Below are positions 47,767-57,922 of a stretch of 64,000 nucleotides of DNA, piece by piece. The translations under genes were made by a program, and so were the position numbers. The notes under the pieces were generated by a model that saw only the letters and a list, made by a program, of their open reading frames with translations, was not told where the DNA came from and did not search any database. The first letter of the stretch is position 1. Every line of letters begins with the position of its first letter. The DNA comes from Bacillota bacterium (GTDB lineage: Bacteria > Bacillota > Clostridia > Saccharofermentanales > DTU023). The stretch lies in assembly GCA_029570375.1 (NCBI GenBank), contig JAKPXB010000046.1:18377-82376 (forward strand), in the 5' to 3' direction.

Positions 47767-48546
47767 CTAAAGCCCTTGAAATGGTTTTGGCTTCTCTTTA
47801 TGAATAAAAGCGCCCATAGCTTCCTTCTGATCACTGCTCTCAAAACACCGGCTGAACTGCTCAATCTCAATCTCAAGTCCATCTTCCAGAGAGACATCAA
47901 GCCCTCTTCGAATGGCGAACTTCGCATTTCGGATCGCAATAGGCGCTCTTGAGGCAATCACTTCCGCGATCTCGCGCGCCCGGCTGATCAGCGCTTCCTC
48001 TTCGGTTATTTCCGCCACAATTCCGAGACCCCGCGCCTGTTCCGCGTCGAGACGTCTTCCGGTGAAAATGAGATCGCAGGCCGTCATAGGGCCGACCAGA
48101 CGCGAGAGCCGCTGTGTTCCTCCAAAACCGGGTGTGATCCCAAGACCGGTCTCCGGAAAAGAAAAGCACGCTTTCGGGGAAGCGATGATCAGGTCACATG
48201 CGAGCGCCAGTTCAAAACCGCCCCCCAGCGCGAATCCGTTCACGGCCGCTATGGTAGGAGCGGGAAAGGCCGCCACCTTATTCATCGCCTCGTGGCCGGC
48301 GCGCGCGAATACAGCGGCGTCTTCTTTCGACAGCCCCGCCATTTCGCCGATATCGGCTCCCGCCACGAACGCCCGGCCGCCGGCGCCTGTGACAATGAGA
48401 ACTCTTATTTCCCGGTCTTCCGCGAGCGTATCGAGTGTTTCCGACAACGCTTTAAGCAGAGCGGTATTCAGGGCATTCATCCCCTCCGGCCGATTGATCG
48501 TGAGCAGTGCGATTCCTTCTCTCTTTTCAACGATGACCAGTCCCAT
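47767..48546 (-). CDS. crt: Enoyl-CoA hydratase / 3-hydroxybutyryl-CoA dehydratase (crotonase)
   Basis: [65 protein letters not shown]. Confidence 0.92.
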   Translation of the reverse strand: MGLVIVEKREGIALLTINRPEGMNALNTALLKALSETLDTLAEDREIRVLIVTGAGGRAFVAGADIGEMAGLSKEDAAVFARAGHEAMNKVAAFPAPTIAAVNGFALGGGFELALACDLIIASPKACFSFPETGLGITPGFGGTQRLSRLVGPMTACDLIFTGRRLDAEQARGLGIVAEITEEEALISRAREIAEVIASRAPIAIRNAKFAIRRGLDVSLEDGLEIEIEQFSRCFESSDQKEAMGAFIHKEKPKPFQGL

Positions 48547-48560
48547 TCTTTTCTCCTGTC

Positions 48561-49742
48561 TTATTGCGGGCGCTCCACGACAACTGCGACACCCATACCG
48601 CCGCCGATACAGAGAGAGGCGAGTCCGCGCTTGACACCGCGCTTTTTCATCTCATACAGCAGCGTCACCAGAATGCGGGCGCCCGAGGCCCCTATCGGGT
48701 GGCCAAGCGCGATCGCGCCGCCGTTGACATTGACTTTCTCCTGATCGACACCGAGCTCCTTCGCCACAGCGGCAGCCTGCGCGGCGAACGCCTCGTTAAA
48801 CTCAAAGAGATCGATGTCATCCAGTGTTAACCCCGTGCGCCCGAGAATGGCTTTCGTCGCATAATATGGTCCCATCCCCATATAGGCGGGATCGAGCCCG
48901 ACCGACACCCCGGCAGTGATAACGGCGAGAGGTTCAACGCCGAGCGCGGCGGCTTTCTCGCGGCTCATGACGACGAGCGCCGCTGCCCCGTCGTTGATGC
49001 CGGACGCGTTACCGGCTGTCACCGTTCCATCCGGCCTGAAAGCGGGGCGAAGCTTCTGAAAGCCTTCGAGCGTCGCGTCAAGCCGCGGGTACTCGTCCGT
49101 ATCGAAATCGAACACGCGGCGCTTCTCCCTGATCTGGACCGCGACAATCTCATCCTTAAAGCGCCCGCTCTCAATCGCGTCCTTCGCCTTCTTCTGACTG
49201 GAAAAGGCCAGGGCGTCCTGGTCTTCGCGGGAGATCCCGTACTTCTCTGCCACATTCTCGGCGGTGATCCCCATGTGATAATCGCCGAACGCGTCCCAGA
49301 GACCGTCTTTAATCATGCTGTCGACAAGCGTGCCGTCGCCCATGCGGTATCCGTAGCGGGCTTTATCGAGCAGAAACGGAGCGGCAGACATGTTCTCCAT
49401 GCCGCCAGCGATCACTACTTCCGCTTCGCCGCTCCGTATGAGCGAAACCGCGAGATTCACAGATTTCAGCCCTGAACCGCAGACATTGTTAATCGTCGTC
49501 GCGGGAACACACTGGGGAAGGCCGGCCGCGACCGCCGACTGTCTGGCGACATTCTGTCCCTGGCCGGCGGACAAGACACAGCCCATGATGACTTCATCGA
49601 CGATTTCGGGCGCGATCCCCGCCCGGGCCACCGCCTCGCGGATAACCGTTTCGCCGAGCTTCACAACAGGAACCGACGAGAGCGTTCCTCCAAATTTGCC
49701 AACTGCCGTCCGGCAGGCGCCTGCAATAACAACTTCTTTCAT
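48561..49742 (-). CDS. thl: Acetyl-CoA acetyltransferase (thiolase)
   Basis: [63 protein letters not shown]. Confidence 0.96.
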   Translation of the reverse strand: MKEVVIAGACRTAVGKFGGTLSSVPVVKLGETVIREAVARAGIAPEIVDEVIMGCVLSAGQGQNVARQSAVAAGLPQCVPATTINNVCGSGLKSVNLAVSLIRSGEAEVVIAGGMENMSAAPFLLDKARYGYRMGDGTLVDSMIKDGLWDAFGDYHMGITAENVAEKYGISREDQDALAFSSQKKAKDAIESGRFKDEIVAVQIREKRRVFDFDTDEYPRLDATLEGFQKLRPAFRPDGTVTAGNASGINDGAAALVVMSREKAAALGVEPLAVITAGVSVGLDPAYMGMGPYYATKAILGRTGLTLDDIDLFEFNEAFAAQAAAVAKELGVDQEKVNVNGGAIALGHPIGASGARILVTLLYEMKKRGVKRGLASLCIGGGMGVAVVVERPQ

Positions 49743-49763
49743 GAATAGGATCCCTTTCTGCGG

Positions 49764-50609
49764 TTATTTATTGTAGTCATAAAAACCTTCGCCGGTTTTT
49801 CTTCCGAGCCTGCCCGCGCGAACCATGCGTTTCAGCATAAGGCTCGGGCGGTATTTCGGATCACCTGTCTCGTCAAAAATAACTTCCATGATAGCCAGCA
49901 CGATATCGACTCCGATAAAATCGGCGAGTTCAAGCGGACCCATCGGGTGATTCGCCCCCAGCTTCATCGCGGAGTCGATAGCTTCGCGGGAAGCGACGCC
50001 CGTTTCAAGCAGATCAACCGCCTCATTAATCATCGGAATAAGGATGCGGTTGACGATAAACCCCGGGCTCTCGCGGCAGATGACCGGCTCTTTGCCGATG
50101 GAGCGGATAAGTTCGACCGCCGCGGACAGCGCTTCTTCTGTGGCCGCGCCGCCGCGGATAATCTCGACAAGTCTCATCAGAGGCGCCGGATTGAAAAAGT
50201 GTAGTCCGAGAAATTGTCCCTCGTGCGTAAGCCCCCTCGCCATCTCCGTGATGGAAAGCGACGACGTGTTACTCCCGAACAGGCACTCCGGCCCGCAGAT
50301 CTCGTCAAGCGCCGCGAAGAGCTCACGCTTCGCCGCCATATTCTCATAGATCGCTTCAATCACCAGCGATGAGCCGGCCGCGTCCCGGCAATCAACGGAG
50401 CGGCTGACGCGCGCCAGAACAGCGGAGGCTTCTTCCTCCGTCATCCGCCCTTTTTCTTTCTGTCTCCCGATCTGCTTCTCAATGGTTGCGTATCCGCGGT
50501 CAGCAAGCGCCATCGTCTGGTCAAACATGACCACTTCGTGTCCTTTGACCGCGAATGTCTGCGCGATCCCTGACCCCATCGTACCGCAGCCCGCAATAAA
50601 TACTTTCAT
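49764..50609 (-). CDS. hbd: 3-hydroxybutyryl-CoA dehydrogenase
   Basis: VFIAGCGTMGSGIAQTFA, FGSNTSSLSITEMA, HFFNPAPLMRLVEII, NHPMGPLELADFIG. Confidence 0.95.
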   Translation of the reverse strand: MKVFIAGCGTMGSGIAQTFAVKGHEVVMFDQTMALADRGYATIEKQIGRQKEKGRMTEEEASAVLARVSRSVDCRDAAGSSLVIEAIYENMAAKRELFAALDEICGPECLFGSNTSSLSITEMARGLTHEGQFLGLHFFNPAPLMRLVEIIRGGAATEEALSAAVELIRSIGKEPVICRESPGFIVNRILIPMINEAVDLLETGVASREAIDSAMKLGANHPMGPLELADFIGVDIVLAIMEVIFDETGDPKYRPSLMLKRMVRAGRLGRKTGEGFYDYNK

Positions 50610-50687
50610 TCTCTGCCCTTTCTATCATGGAAGGGACATACGTCCCCGCCAACACTTTTTAGTTATATGCTTCTCACGTCTCTCCCG

Positions 50688-52685
50688 TCAGAAAACAAGT
50701 CCCGACGCCATCGTCTCTTCCTCGGATGATTCCAGAAGCGGTAAGACCGATTCAAAGAAATCTAGAATTTCCGGATTCTGAAGCGCGTCGCGGTTAGTTA
50801 CCGCGCGCCTGTGCAGAATATTGGTCACAGCGCTCTCTACAATCTTACCGTTCAGAGTTTTCGGAATATCTTTCGTTTCCATGATGAGTTTCGGGACATG
50901 GCGCGGTGATGCGTTCTGCCTGAGTTCTCTGCGTATCCGCTTCGCAACCCCTGCGGTCAGCGCGACCCCCTGCTTCATCTGGACAAACAGGATGACGCGC
51001 TCGTCACCCTCGTACTGCTGCCCGACTGCCAGCGAATCCCGGACTTCTTCGACTTTTTGAACCTGCGCGTAGATCTCCGAAGTGCCGATCCGGACGCCGG
51101 ACGGTTTCAGAATGGAATCTGAACGGCCGTAATAGGTGACGCCGCCCGTGTCAGCGTGTATTTCAATATAATCGCCGTGGCGCCAGACACCGGGGAAAAT
51201 GCCGAAATACGCGTCGTGGTATCGCTGCCCCTCCGGGTCATTCCAGAAACAGATCGGCATAGGGGGAATCGGGAAGGTACAGACGAGTTCTCCCTGTTCA
51301 TCAAAAACAGGTTCCCCTTTGTCGTTGAACGCTTTAACGGGTTCTCCCAGCCCCGCGCCCTGCAGCTCGTTGCTGTACACAGGCTCTAAAGGGTTCCCGA
51401 TACAGAAACAGCCGTTAATGTCCGTGCCGCCGGCAATTGAACAGAAGTGCAGATCGCTCTTGATGGATTGATAGACAAACTTGAAACCGGCATCTGACAG
51501 CGCCGACCCTGTCTGTGAAATATTGCGGAGATGGGAAAGGTCGGCGTGATCTTTCGGGATAAACCCTTCAGCCATAAGCGCGTGAATATAACTCGCAGAG
51601 AGACCAAAGACCGTTACCTCCTCCTCCTCGAGAATTTTCCAGATAGCGGATGAGTCGGGATAAGAGGGGTTCCCGTCGAACAGAACGAGCGAGCACCCCG
51701 TCCCGAGCGCAGCGAGCATCCAGTTCCACATCATCCACGAGCACGTCGTGATATAGAGCATGCGGTCTTTCTCAGTCACATCGTGGTGAAGCGCGATTTC
51801 TTTCAGCTGGTTGATCAGCAGGCCCGCCTGTGACTGCACCATGCATTTCGGTTTCCCCGTCGTCCCCGAGGAAAACATGACAACGAGCGGGTGCTCCGCG
51901 GGAAGCTGCTCGTACAGAAACGGTTCCGGCACATCATCGGCGAGATAGTCGTCCCAGAGGACGCCGTCCGCCATGGCGGCGACGCGGCCTGTGTCGCCTG
52001 CGTAATGGGCGACGACGACGCGCCGGAGACTGGGAATCCCCGCCGCGACTTCCGCCGCGCGCTCCGTCACATCGAAAGCCTTCCCTTTGTATGTGTAACC
52101 GTCCACCGTAAAGAGAATCTTGGGCTCAACCTGCCCGAGCCTGTCGATGGCCGCGACCGGACCGATATCGGTCGCGCTCGAACACCAGACGGCCCCCACC
52201 GCGGAGGACGCCAGCATGGCGATGATCGTCTCGGGCATGTTGGGCATATACGCGGCGACTGTGTCTCCGGGCACGATTCCTTCTTCGCGCAGAGCTGTCG
52301 CGAGCCGTTCCACCTGACTCCTCAGATCATTCCAGGAAAGAACGCGCCTCGTGTGGTTCTCTCCTCTGAAAATCATAGCGTGTTCATCGCTGTGCCTGCC
52401 TCGGAGTATGTTCTCCGCGTAATTCAGCTCAGCGCCCGGAAACCAGCGCGCACCGGGGAACTTCGAAAGATCATCCACAACAGCGTCGTAGTGGCGCGAG
52501 GTGATGATATCGAAAAAAGACCACAGTTCGTCCCAGAACATCTCCGGCTGGTCGATACTCCACTGATGAAGCTCCCGGTAACCGGAAAAAATCAGACCGT
52601 GCCGCTCCTCCAGCTGCTTCATGAACGCTTTCATCACCGACGCGTTAACACGCTCCTCACTTGGCTGCCACAGTATTTCCCTCAT
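50688..52685 (-). CDS. Acetoacetyl-CoA synthetase (AMP-forming)
   Basis: ANL core VVMFSSGTTGKPKCMVQSQAG, YGRSDSILKPSGVRIGTSEIY; N-terminus MREILWQPSEERV..S.MKAFM typical of AacS. Confidence 0.9.
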   Translation of the reverse strand: MREILWQPSEERVNASVMKAFMKQLEERHGLIFSGYRELHQWSIDQPEMFWDELWSFFDIITSRHYDAVVDDLSKFPGARWFPGAELNYAENILRGRHSDEHAMIFRGENHTRRVLSWNDLRSQVERLATALREEGIVPGDTVAAYMPNMPETIIAMLASSAVGAVWCSSATDIGPVAAIDRLGQVEPKILFTVDGYTYKGKAFDVTERAAEVAAGIPSLRRVVVAHYAGDTGRVAAMADGVLWDDYLADDVPEPFLYEQLPAEHPLVVMFSSGTTGKPKCMVQSQAGLLINQLKEIALHHDVTEKDRMLYITTCSWMMWNWMLAALGTGCSLVLFDGNPSYPDSSAIWKILEEEEVTVFGLSASYIHALMAEGFIPKDHADLSHLRNISQTGSALSDAGFKFVYQSIKSDLHFCSIAGGTDINGCFCIGNPLEPVYSNELQGAGLGEPVKAFNDKGEPVFDEQGELVCTFPIPPMPICFWNDPEGQRYHDAYFGIFPGVWRHGDYIEIHADTGGVTYYGRSDSILKPSGVRIGTSEIYAQVQKVEEVRDSLAVGQQYEGDERVILFVQMKQGVALTAGVAKRIRRELRQNASPRHVPKLIMETKDIPKTLNGKIVESAVTNILHRRAVTNRDALQNPEILDFFESVLPLLESSEEETMASGLVF

Positions 52686-52725
52686 ACCTGCCGATCCTTT
52701 CTTACTGAACATTTCTATCAGTGTT

Positions 52726-53520
52726 CTACCTGCCTGTATTCGATTCACGCCTTTTGTCGAGCTCAGTCACGAAATAACTCGCGACATCGTCGGCGTACTT
52801 GCCGGGACCGAACCCGGCGTCGCAGCCCAGTTCTTTGGCGAGCTCATGGGTCACACGCGGCCCGCCGATGATGAGCAGAAACCGGGCTCTGAGCGATTCC
52901 GCCTCGAGCAGCTCCACGAGTTGCGTGATGTTGTTGATGTGGACATCCTTCTGTGTCACTGTCTGTGAAACGAGCAGGACATCGGCGTCAAAAGCGACCG
53001 CCTCGCGGATGAAGTCTTCGTTCAGGACCTGGCTTCCGAGGTTGAGCGCGTCAATCATCTCATAGCGTTCCAGTCCGTAGTGGCCGGCGTACCCTTTCAT
53101 ATTCATGATGGCGTCAATCCCGACTGTGTGCGCGTCTGTGCCGGTGCTTGCCCCGATAACTCTGAGCTTCCGCCCGAACCGCTCGCGGATCATCCGGTCT
53201 GTCTCCTCCATGCTCATCACGGGGACGTCAACCGACTGGACTTTGACCTTTGAATAATCGATCCCCTTCTCATGGGAGCCATACGCGACAAAAAAAGTAA
53301 AATCTTTGTCAAGCGATTCGTGCCACGCGACAACGGGATTCGTCAATCCCATGGACAGGACGATTTCCTTTGCAGCCTCAACGGCACGGTCTCCATCAGG
53401 GATAGGCAGGGTAAAGCTCACCTGAACGCGGCCGTCATTCATGGTATCGCCATAAGGTCTCAGGCGGTCGCCCGCCATGGCGTCATCCTGATTCCCGCGC
53501 TGGTTCATGCAACTTCTCAT
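52726..53520 (-). CDS. kamE: Lysine 5,6-aminomutase beta subunit
   Basis: B12-binding ASTGTDAHTVGIDAIMN; LLVSQTVTQKDVHINNITQL; next to kamD. Confidence 0.92.
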   Translation of the reverse strand: MRSCMNQRGNQDDAMAGDRLRPYGDTMNDGRVQVSFTLPIPDGDRAVEAAKEIVLSMGLTNPVVAWHESLDKDFTFFVAYGSHEKGIDYSKVKVQSVDVPVMSMEETDRMIRERFGRKLRVIGASTGTDAHTVGIDAIMNMKGYAGHYGLERYEMIDALNLGSQVLNEDFIREAVAFDADVLLVSQTVTQKDVHINNITQLVELLEAESLRARFLLIIGGPRVTHELAKELGCDAGFGPGKYADDVASYFVTELDKRRESNTGR

Positions 53521-55085
53521 ACGGCCATGCCCTCCTTCTGCTCCGACAGGAACAAGCCGACGAAAGGATTGTCGTAGTGTTCACCCTTCGCGGTAACGCC
53601 GTCTAATCCTTTGCCCCCCTCGCGGCGGCGCTTGATACCCGCGAACCGCCCCATCTCAATCGCGTGGAAAAGGCTGTCGGCGCGGATACTCTCCAGCAGC
53701 GAGAGCGCCTGTGTCAGCACATCATCGGCGCGCTGTTCCATGATGCCGCCTTCCCTGAATTCTATTTCTGAAGCGAAATCAGCCAGCGCGCGCTTCATAT
53801 ACTGCGCGTTCTCAATCGCCAGCGCGCGATCTGAAATGTGCGGCGTATGAATCGCTTCCGTCATCATCCCGAGCAGGAGGAAACGCTGATTCGTCAGAAC
53901 CGTCACCATATTGAACAGCGCGTCCTGAATATGGCCTCTGAAGATGTTGCCTGTCATGTGTTTGGTCGGAGGCATGTATTTGAGAGGGGCATCGGGGAAA
54001 ATCTGGCGCGCCATCTGGGCCTGCGCCAGTTCAAAAACGAAGGAGTTTTTCATGCCCGGCGTCATCTCAAAGGCGTGTCCGAGCCCCATCTGTTCCTCCG
54101 CCATCCCGGCTCGGAGCGCGAACTGTTCATTGATAAACTGCGATGCCAGGACAGTGTGCGCTTCCTCCCACGCATCTGATGTCGTCAGGTAGTTGTCTTC
54201 TCCCGTGTTGATGATGATGCCCGCCGCGCCGTTCACCATGCGGGAAAAACTCTGGTCAATCAGCGTGCGCTGCATGTTGATATCGCGGAAAAGGATGCCG
54301 TAAAGCGCGTCATTCAGCATGACATCGAGGCGCTCAAAGGCCCCCATGACGGCGATTTCCGGCATACAGAGGCCGGAGCAGTAGTTGCAGAGACGCACAT
54401 AGCGCCCGAGTTCGTCACCCGCTTCATCGAGTGCCGCGCGCATCAGACGGAAATTCTCCTGCGTCGCCATCGTACCCCCGAATCCTTCCGTCGTGGCGCC
54501 GTAAGGAACATAGTCAAGCAGGCTCTGCCCTGTCGTCCTGATGACGGCAATCACGTCCGCTCCCTGGCGCGCGGCCGCTTTTGCCTGCACCATATCTTCG
54601 TAGATATTGCCCGTCGCCACGATCGCGTAAAGGAGAGGACTCGGGCGTTCGCCGAACTGCCGGATTTTCTTTTCCCTGAATTTTCTGTTCGCGCGGATGC
54701 GGCCGAGCGCTTTTTCTGCCTGCTCCTTCGCCCACAGAGAACACAAATACGGATCTGCCTTTTCGAAACGCTGCAGTTCAATTTCTCCGCGCGCGACACC
54801 TTCGGCGAGCGCCTGCGGCGACAAACCGGTTGACAGGACACCCTGCGCGAGCCAATACGCGATACCCTCCCCGAGGACGCCTTTCTCCTGCAGGTGATCC
54901 ACCACGACATTGGACAGTGGGACATCATAAGCATCGACACCGTCAATCCCGTACAGCCGCGCGATCGACCTCTCCACCGTCACAGTGGTAAAACGGCTCA
55001 AGCGGTCGACAACATCATCGGCGATCGCCGATGAAGCTTCGCGCGCTTTCGCCACTTTATCCCAGTTTATTCTCAGTTCTGCCAT
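53517..55085 (-). CDS. kamD: Lysine 5,6-aminomutase alpha subunit
   Basis: RTTGQSLLDYVPYGATTEGFGGTMATQENFRLMRAALDE; ATGA overlap with kamE. Confidence 0.93.
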   Translation of the reverse strand: MAELRINWDKVAKAREASSAIADDVVDRLSRFTTVTVERSIARLYGIDGVDAYDVPLSNVVVDHLQEKGVLGEGIAYWLAQGVLSTGLSPQALAEGVARGEIELQRFEKADPYLCSLWAKEQAEKALGRIRANRKFREKKIRQFGERPSPLLYAIVATGNIYEDMVQAKAAARQGADVIAVIRTTGQSLLDYVPYGATTEGFGGTMATQENFRLMRAALDEAGDELGRYVRLCNYCSGLCMPEIAVMGAFERLDVMLNDALYGILFRDINMQRTLIDQSFSRMVNGAAGIIINTGEDNYLTTSDAWEEAHTVLASQFINEQFALRAGMAEEQMGLGHAFEMTPGMKNSFVFELAQAQMARQIFPDAPLKYMPPTKHMTGNIFRGHIQDALFNMVTVLTNQRFLLLGMMTEAIHTPHISDRALAIENAQYMKRALADFASEIEFREGGIMEQRADDVLTQALSLLESIRADSLFHAIEMGRFAGIKRRREGGKGLDGVTAKGEHYDNPFVGLFLSEQKEGMAV

Positions 55086-55154
55086 AGACTCTCCCCGTTG
55101 CCGTTTATCTGTATTTTATCGATGATTATATTTATCTGTTTTAAGCCGCCGCGC

Positions 55155-56684
55155 TCATGTGGAGCCTTCTTCAATGAGCGCAAGCACCTCTCTGTCCAGC
55201 CCGAGCATTTCAGCGATCCGGAGGGCATCGGCAGGAACGGGCGACTGCCCGTCAACTTCTTCAAGCCTGTAATCCATCAGCGCTTCAATCCTGCTGATGG
55301 CCAGCTGATCCGATGTACAGGCCGGCGCCGCATCACCGCTGTTCTGTTCAGCGCTCAACAGGCTGACATTGCCGTCTCCCGCACAGGAAGGATCGAACGT
55401 GGCAAGCGCTTCCGGGCGAATACCACGGATTCTCACATGCGCGACGCCTTCGCCCGCGGGAACGCGGTAATGTGTCGCACACACAAGAGACCCGCGAAGC
55501 GCGCTGTAGAAGCGGGCGAGCGCGCCGACGAGCGCTGTCGCCTCCTCCGGATTCGTCCCGCGGCACGGTTCATCCATGACAACAAGCCCATGCGCCTGTC
55601 TGGAACGCGCGATATCATCGCGCATCCTCACCACCTCCGCGCCGAAAGAAGACAGCCCGCGCCGTGTCTCGTCGAGATAATCGGAATGGTAGCTGATGAA
55701 ATCATAAAGCGGTGCAGCGGCATATGACGCGGGGGGGAAGTAGCCAAGATGCAGCAGCGCGAGCGCGAGTGTCACCGATTTCAGCGCCACGGATTTTCCC
55801 CCCATATTCGGTCCGGAGATTACTGTCGTCCCGCGGCGGATGGTAATAGACTGGCGAACAAAAGCTGTCCCCCTCTCTTTCAGATAGGCCTCCATGACAG
55901 GGTGATACAGCCGGGTGAGTCTTGCGGGTTCCCCTTCATCGAGGAGAACGGGCTTCCCCGCTTGCCATTCGTCCGCGAGGACAGCGCGCGCAAGTCGGAA
56001 ATCGAGTACGCCGACCGCTCTGAAATTCTCTCTTAACGCTTCCAGATGCTCCTGCAGCTGATCGGTCAGCCGCGCCCGCACAGCCGTCTCCTCGGCGTCT
56101 TCCGCCGCCACCAGGGCAGCCCTTTCCGCGAGCCGCTCTTCCCGGGCTGACGCCTCGGGAGAACCCGTCTGCTTTTCGAGACGCTTTTCGAGAAGCGCGC
56201 GCTCCTTTCGCAGCTCAGCCAGGCGGGGAGAGTATTCATCGTAGAGATAGAACCCGCTCGTCTGACGGCCGCCCGGATCAAGCAGAGCTTCCGCTCGGGG
56301 TATCGGCGCCACGACAACAGACGCTTTCTCCAGAAGCGGTGTCATCTCCGCAAGCTCACGGAAGAGGCCGAGAGCCTGCTTGATCTCAAAGAACTCCGTC
56401 ACTTCGAGAAGGCGGCCATTCTCAAGCCCGGAAAGCGTAGCCTTCAGGTCTCGAAAACGCCCAAGCGCCGCAAAAGCACGCCGGATGATCCGCGGGTCAG
56501 AGCGAAGAACGGAGACGAGCCGGTCGATCGCGTCGAACTCTTTTTCGAGGAGTGCGCGTTCGGACGGCGCGTAATAACGGCGCTCTGCCTTGAGCTTCCT
56601 TCCCTGGGGCGAGCGGCAGCCGCAGGCTTCAAGCACCTGCGGAAGACCGAGCCTCTCTTCATCCTGTCTGCTCATCATCAGCAT
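55155..56684 (-). CDS. kamC: MutS-domain ATPase of lysine-fermentation operon
   Basis: TTVISGPNMGGKSVALKSVTLALALLHLGYFPPA, GLVVMDEPCRGTNPEEATAL; operon position. Confidence 0.82.
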   Translation of the reverse strand: MLMMSRQDEERLGLPQVLEACGCRSPQGRKLKAERRYYAPSERALLEKEFDAIDRLVSVLRSDPRIIRRAFAALGRFRDLKATLSGLENGRLLEVTEFFEIKQALGLFRELAEMTPLLEKASVVVAPIPRAEALLDPGGRQTSGFYLYDEYSPRLAELRKERALLEKRLEKQTGSPEASAREERLAERAALVAAEDAEETAVRARLTDQLQEHLEALRENFRAVGVLDFRLARAVLADEWQAGKPVLLDEGEPARLTRLYHPVMEAYLKERGTAFVRQSITIRRGTTVISGPNMGGKSVALKSVTLALALLHLGYFPPASYAAAPLYDFISYHSDYLDETRRGLSSFGAEVVRMRDDIARSRQAHGLVVMDEPCRGTNPEEATALVGALARFYSALRGSLVCATHYRVPAGEGVAHVRIRGIRPEALATFDPSCAGDGNVSLLSAEQNSGDAAPACTSDQLAISRIEALMDYRLEEVDGQSPVPADALRIAEMLGLDREVLALIEEGST

Positions 56685-56815
56685 ACGCGGTTTTTCATCC
56701 TACCGATTCTGTTCTAAGCATTTTGTCTGCCTCTATCCGGCATACGCGTCTTAAGGGTTATCCGCATCCGGTCTGTATGCGGCCGGGTGCCGGCGGACGC
56801 TGTCTCTCCTGCTGT

Positions 56816-57910
56816 TTATACGAGTGCCGGACCGAGATCAACCACCGGCACGTCGACAGCTCGCCGAATCGCTTCAAGCAAGCTGTCGCGATTTATGCTC
56901 TCGCCTCCTCTCCCTGTCGGGTTGACACAGATCAGGGGAAGAGACAGCCTGTATAAAACGGCGAGTGAGACAGACCGCTGTTTCATCCTCGCGATAATTC
57001 GATCGCTAAGGAAAAAGCGCGTCCCGTCCTCCGCGACGAGCACCATCTCAGCAAAAGCGCTGCGGGACAACAGCGATTCCACGACGCGGTCGGTGACGGC
57101 GCCTCTCAGCAGCAGCACCCTGTCACCGTCTTTGAGTGCTTCCGCCACCTCGCTCCCCGCACCTGCGAGAGAAGGGAGGGCAAGCGACCGCCCGCTTGCC
57201 GCACCTCCTCCGGCGAGGCTTTCCGCCGGGAGAAAGATGGCCCGGTGACACGGATGATCTCTCATTACGCGGCGCAGGATTTCTCCTTCCTCTTCCCCAA
57301 TAGGAGGCAGTGTCAGGAAAGATACCTGCCGCGCGGTTTCCCGGGCGAGTTCCTCCGCCGAAGTCGCATTGGCCGCGCCCGCCGCCAGGACAACGGATTC
57401 CGTCAGACCGCCGCCCGCGGACGATTTCCGCGAAAGCGCGCCATCGACCAGGTACAGACAATCCCGTTCGATCTCGCGGCAAATCCGCTCACATTCCGCG
57501 AGATCGCCCGCGATCGAGGGACCGGCGAGTTCAACATAGCCCCGCGACCGCGCGCGCGCGACCGCCACCTCACCGGCCGCCGTATGAATGCCGGTCATGG
57601 CGAGTATCTCCATTGTCGCGTCACACCTTGAGAGAGATGCGCCGGCTGTCGCCACTATTGTCCCCTCTTCAATCCAAATGCGTGGTTTGACACCTCCGGT
57701 GACCAGGTCCTCCTCTTCACCGTCCAGTCCGATCGATGTGACGGCCAGGATTCTCCCGCAATCCGCTTTTCGGGCGGCGCGGAGAATATGATTCAGGACG
57801 GTCGTCTTGCCGGCATTCTTGCCCATACCGATAATGGCGAGCGAGCGAATACGGCCGAGGCCCAGCTTTTCGACCAGAAAATCATGCGGATGATGTGTCC
57901 CGTTCCTCAA
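56816..57910 (-). CDS. kamB: P-loop protein of lysine-fermentation operon
   Basis: LAIIGMGKNAGKTTVLNHIL; between kamA and kamC. Confidence 0.82.
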   Translation of the reverse strand: MRNGTHHPHDFLVEKLGLGRIRSLAIIGMGKNAGKTTVLNHILRAARKADCGRILAVTSIGLDGEEEDLVTGGVKPRIWIEEGTIVATAGASLSRCDATMEILAMTGIHTAAGEVAVARARSRGYVELAGPSIAGDLAECERICREIERDCLYLVDGALSRKSSAGGGLTESVVLAAGAANATSAEELARETARQVSFLTLPPIGEEEGEILRRVMRDHPCHRAIFLPAESLAGGGAASGRSLALPSLAGAGSEVAEALKDGDRVLLLRGAVTDRVVESLLSRSAFAEMVLVAEDGTRFFLSDRIIARMKQRSVSLAVLYRLSLPLICVNPTGRGGESINRDSLLEAIRRAVDVPVVDLGPALV

Positions 57911-57922
57911 ACGCCTGCCCCG

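Noticed and set aside
51891-52871. 326-aa plus-strand ORF
   Set aside because: Antisense to the acetoacetyl-CoA synthetase and kamE; no family signature.
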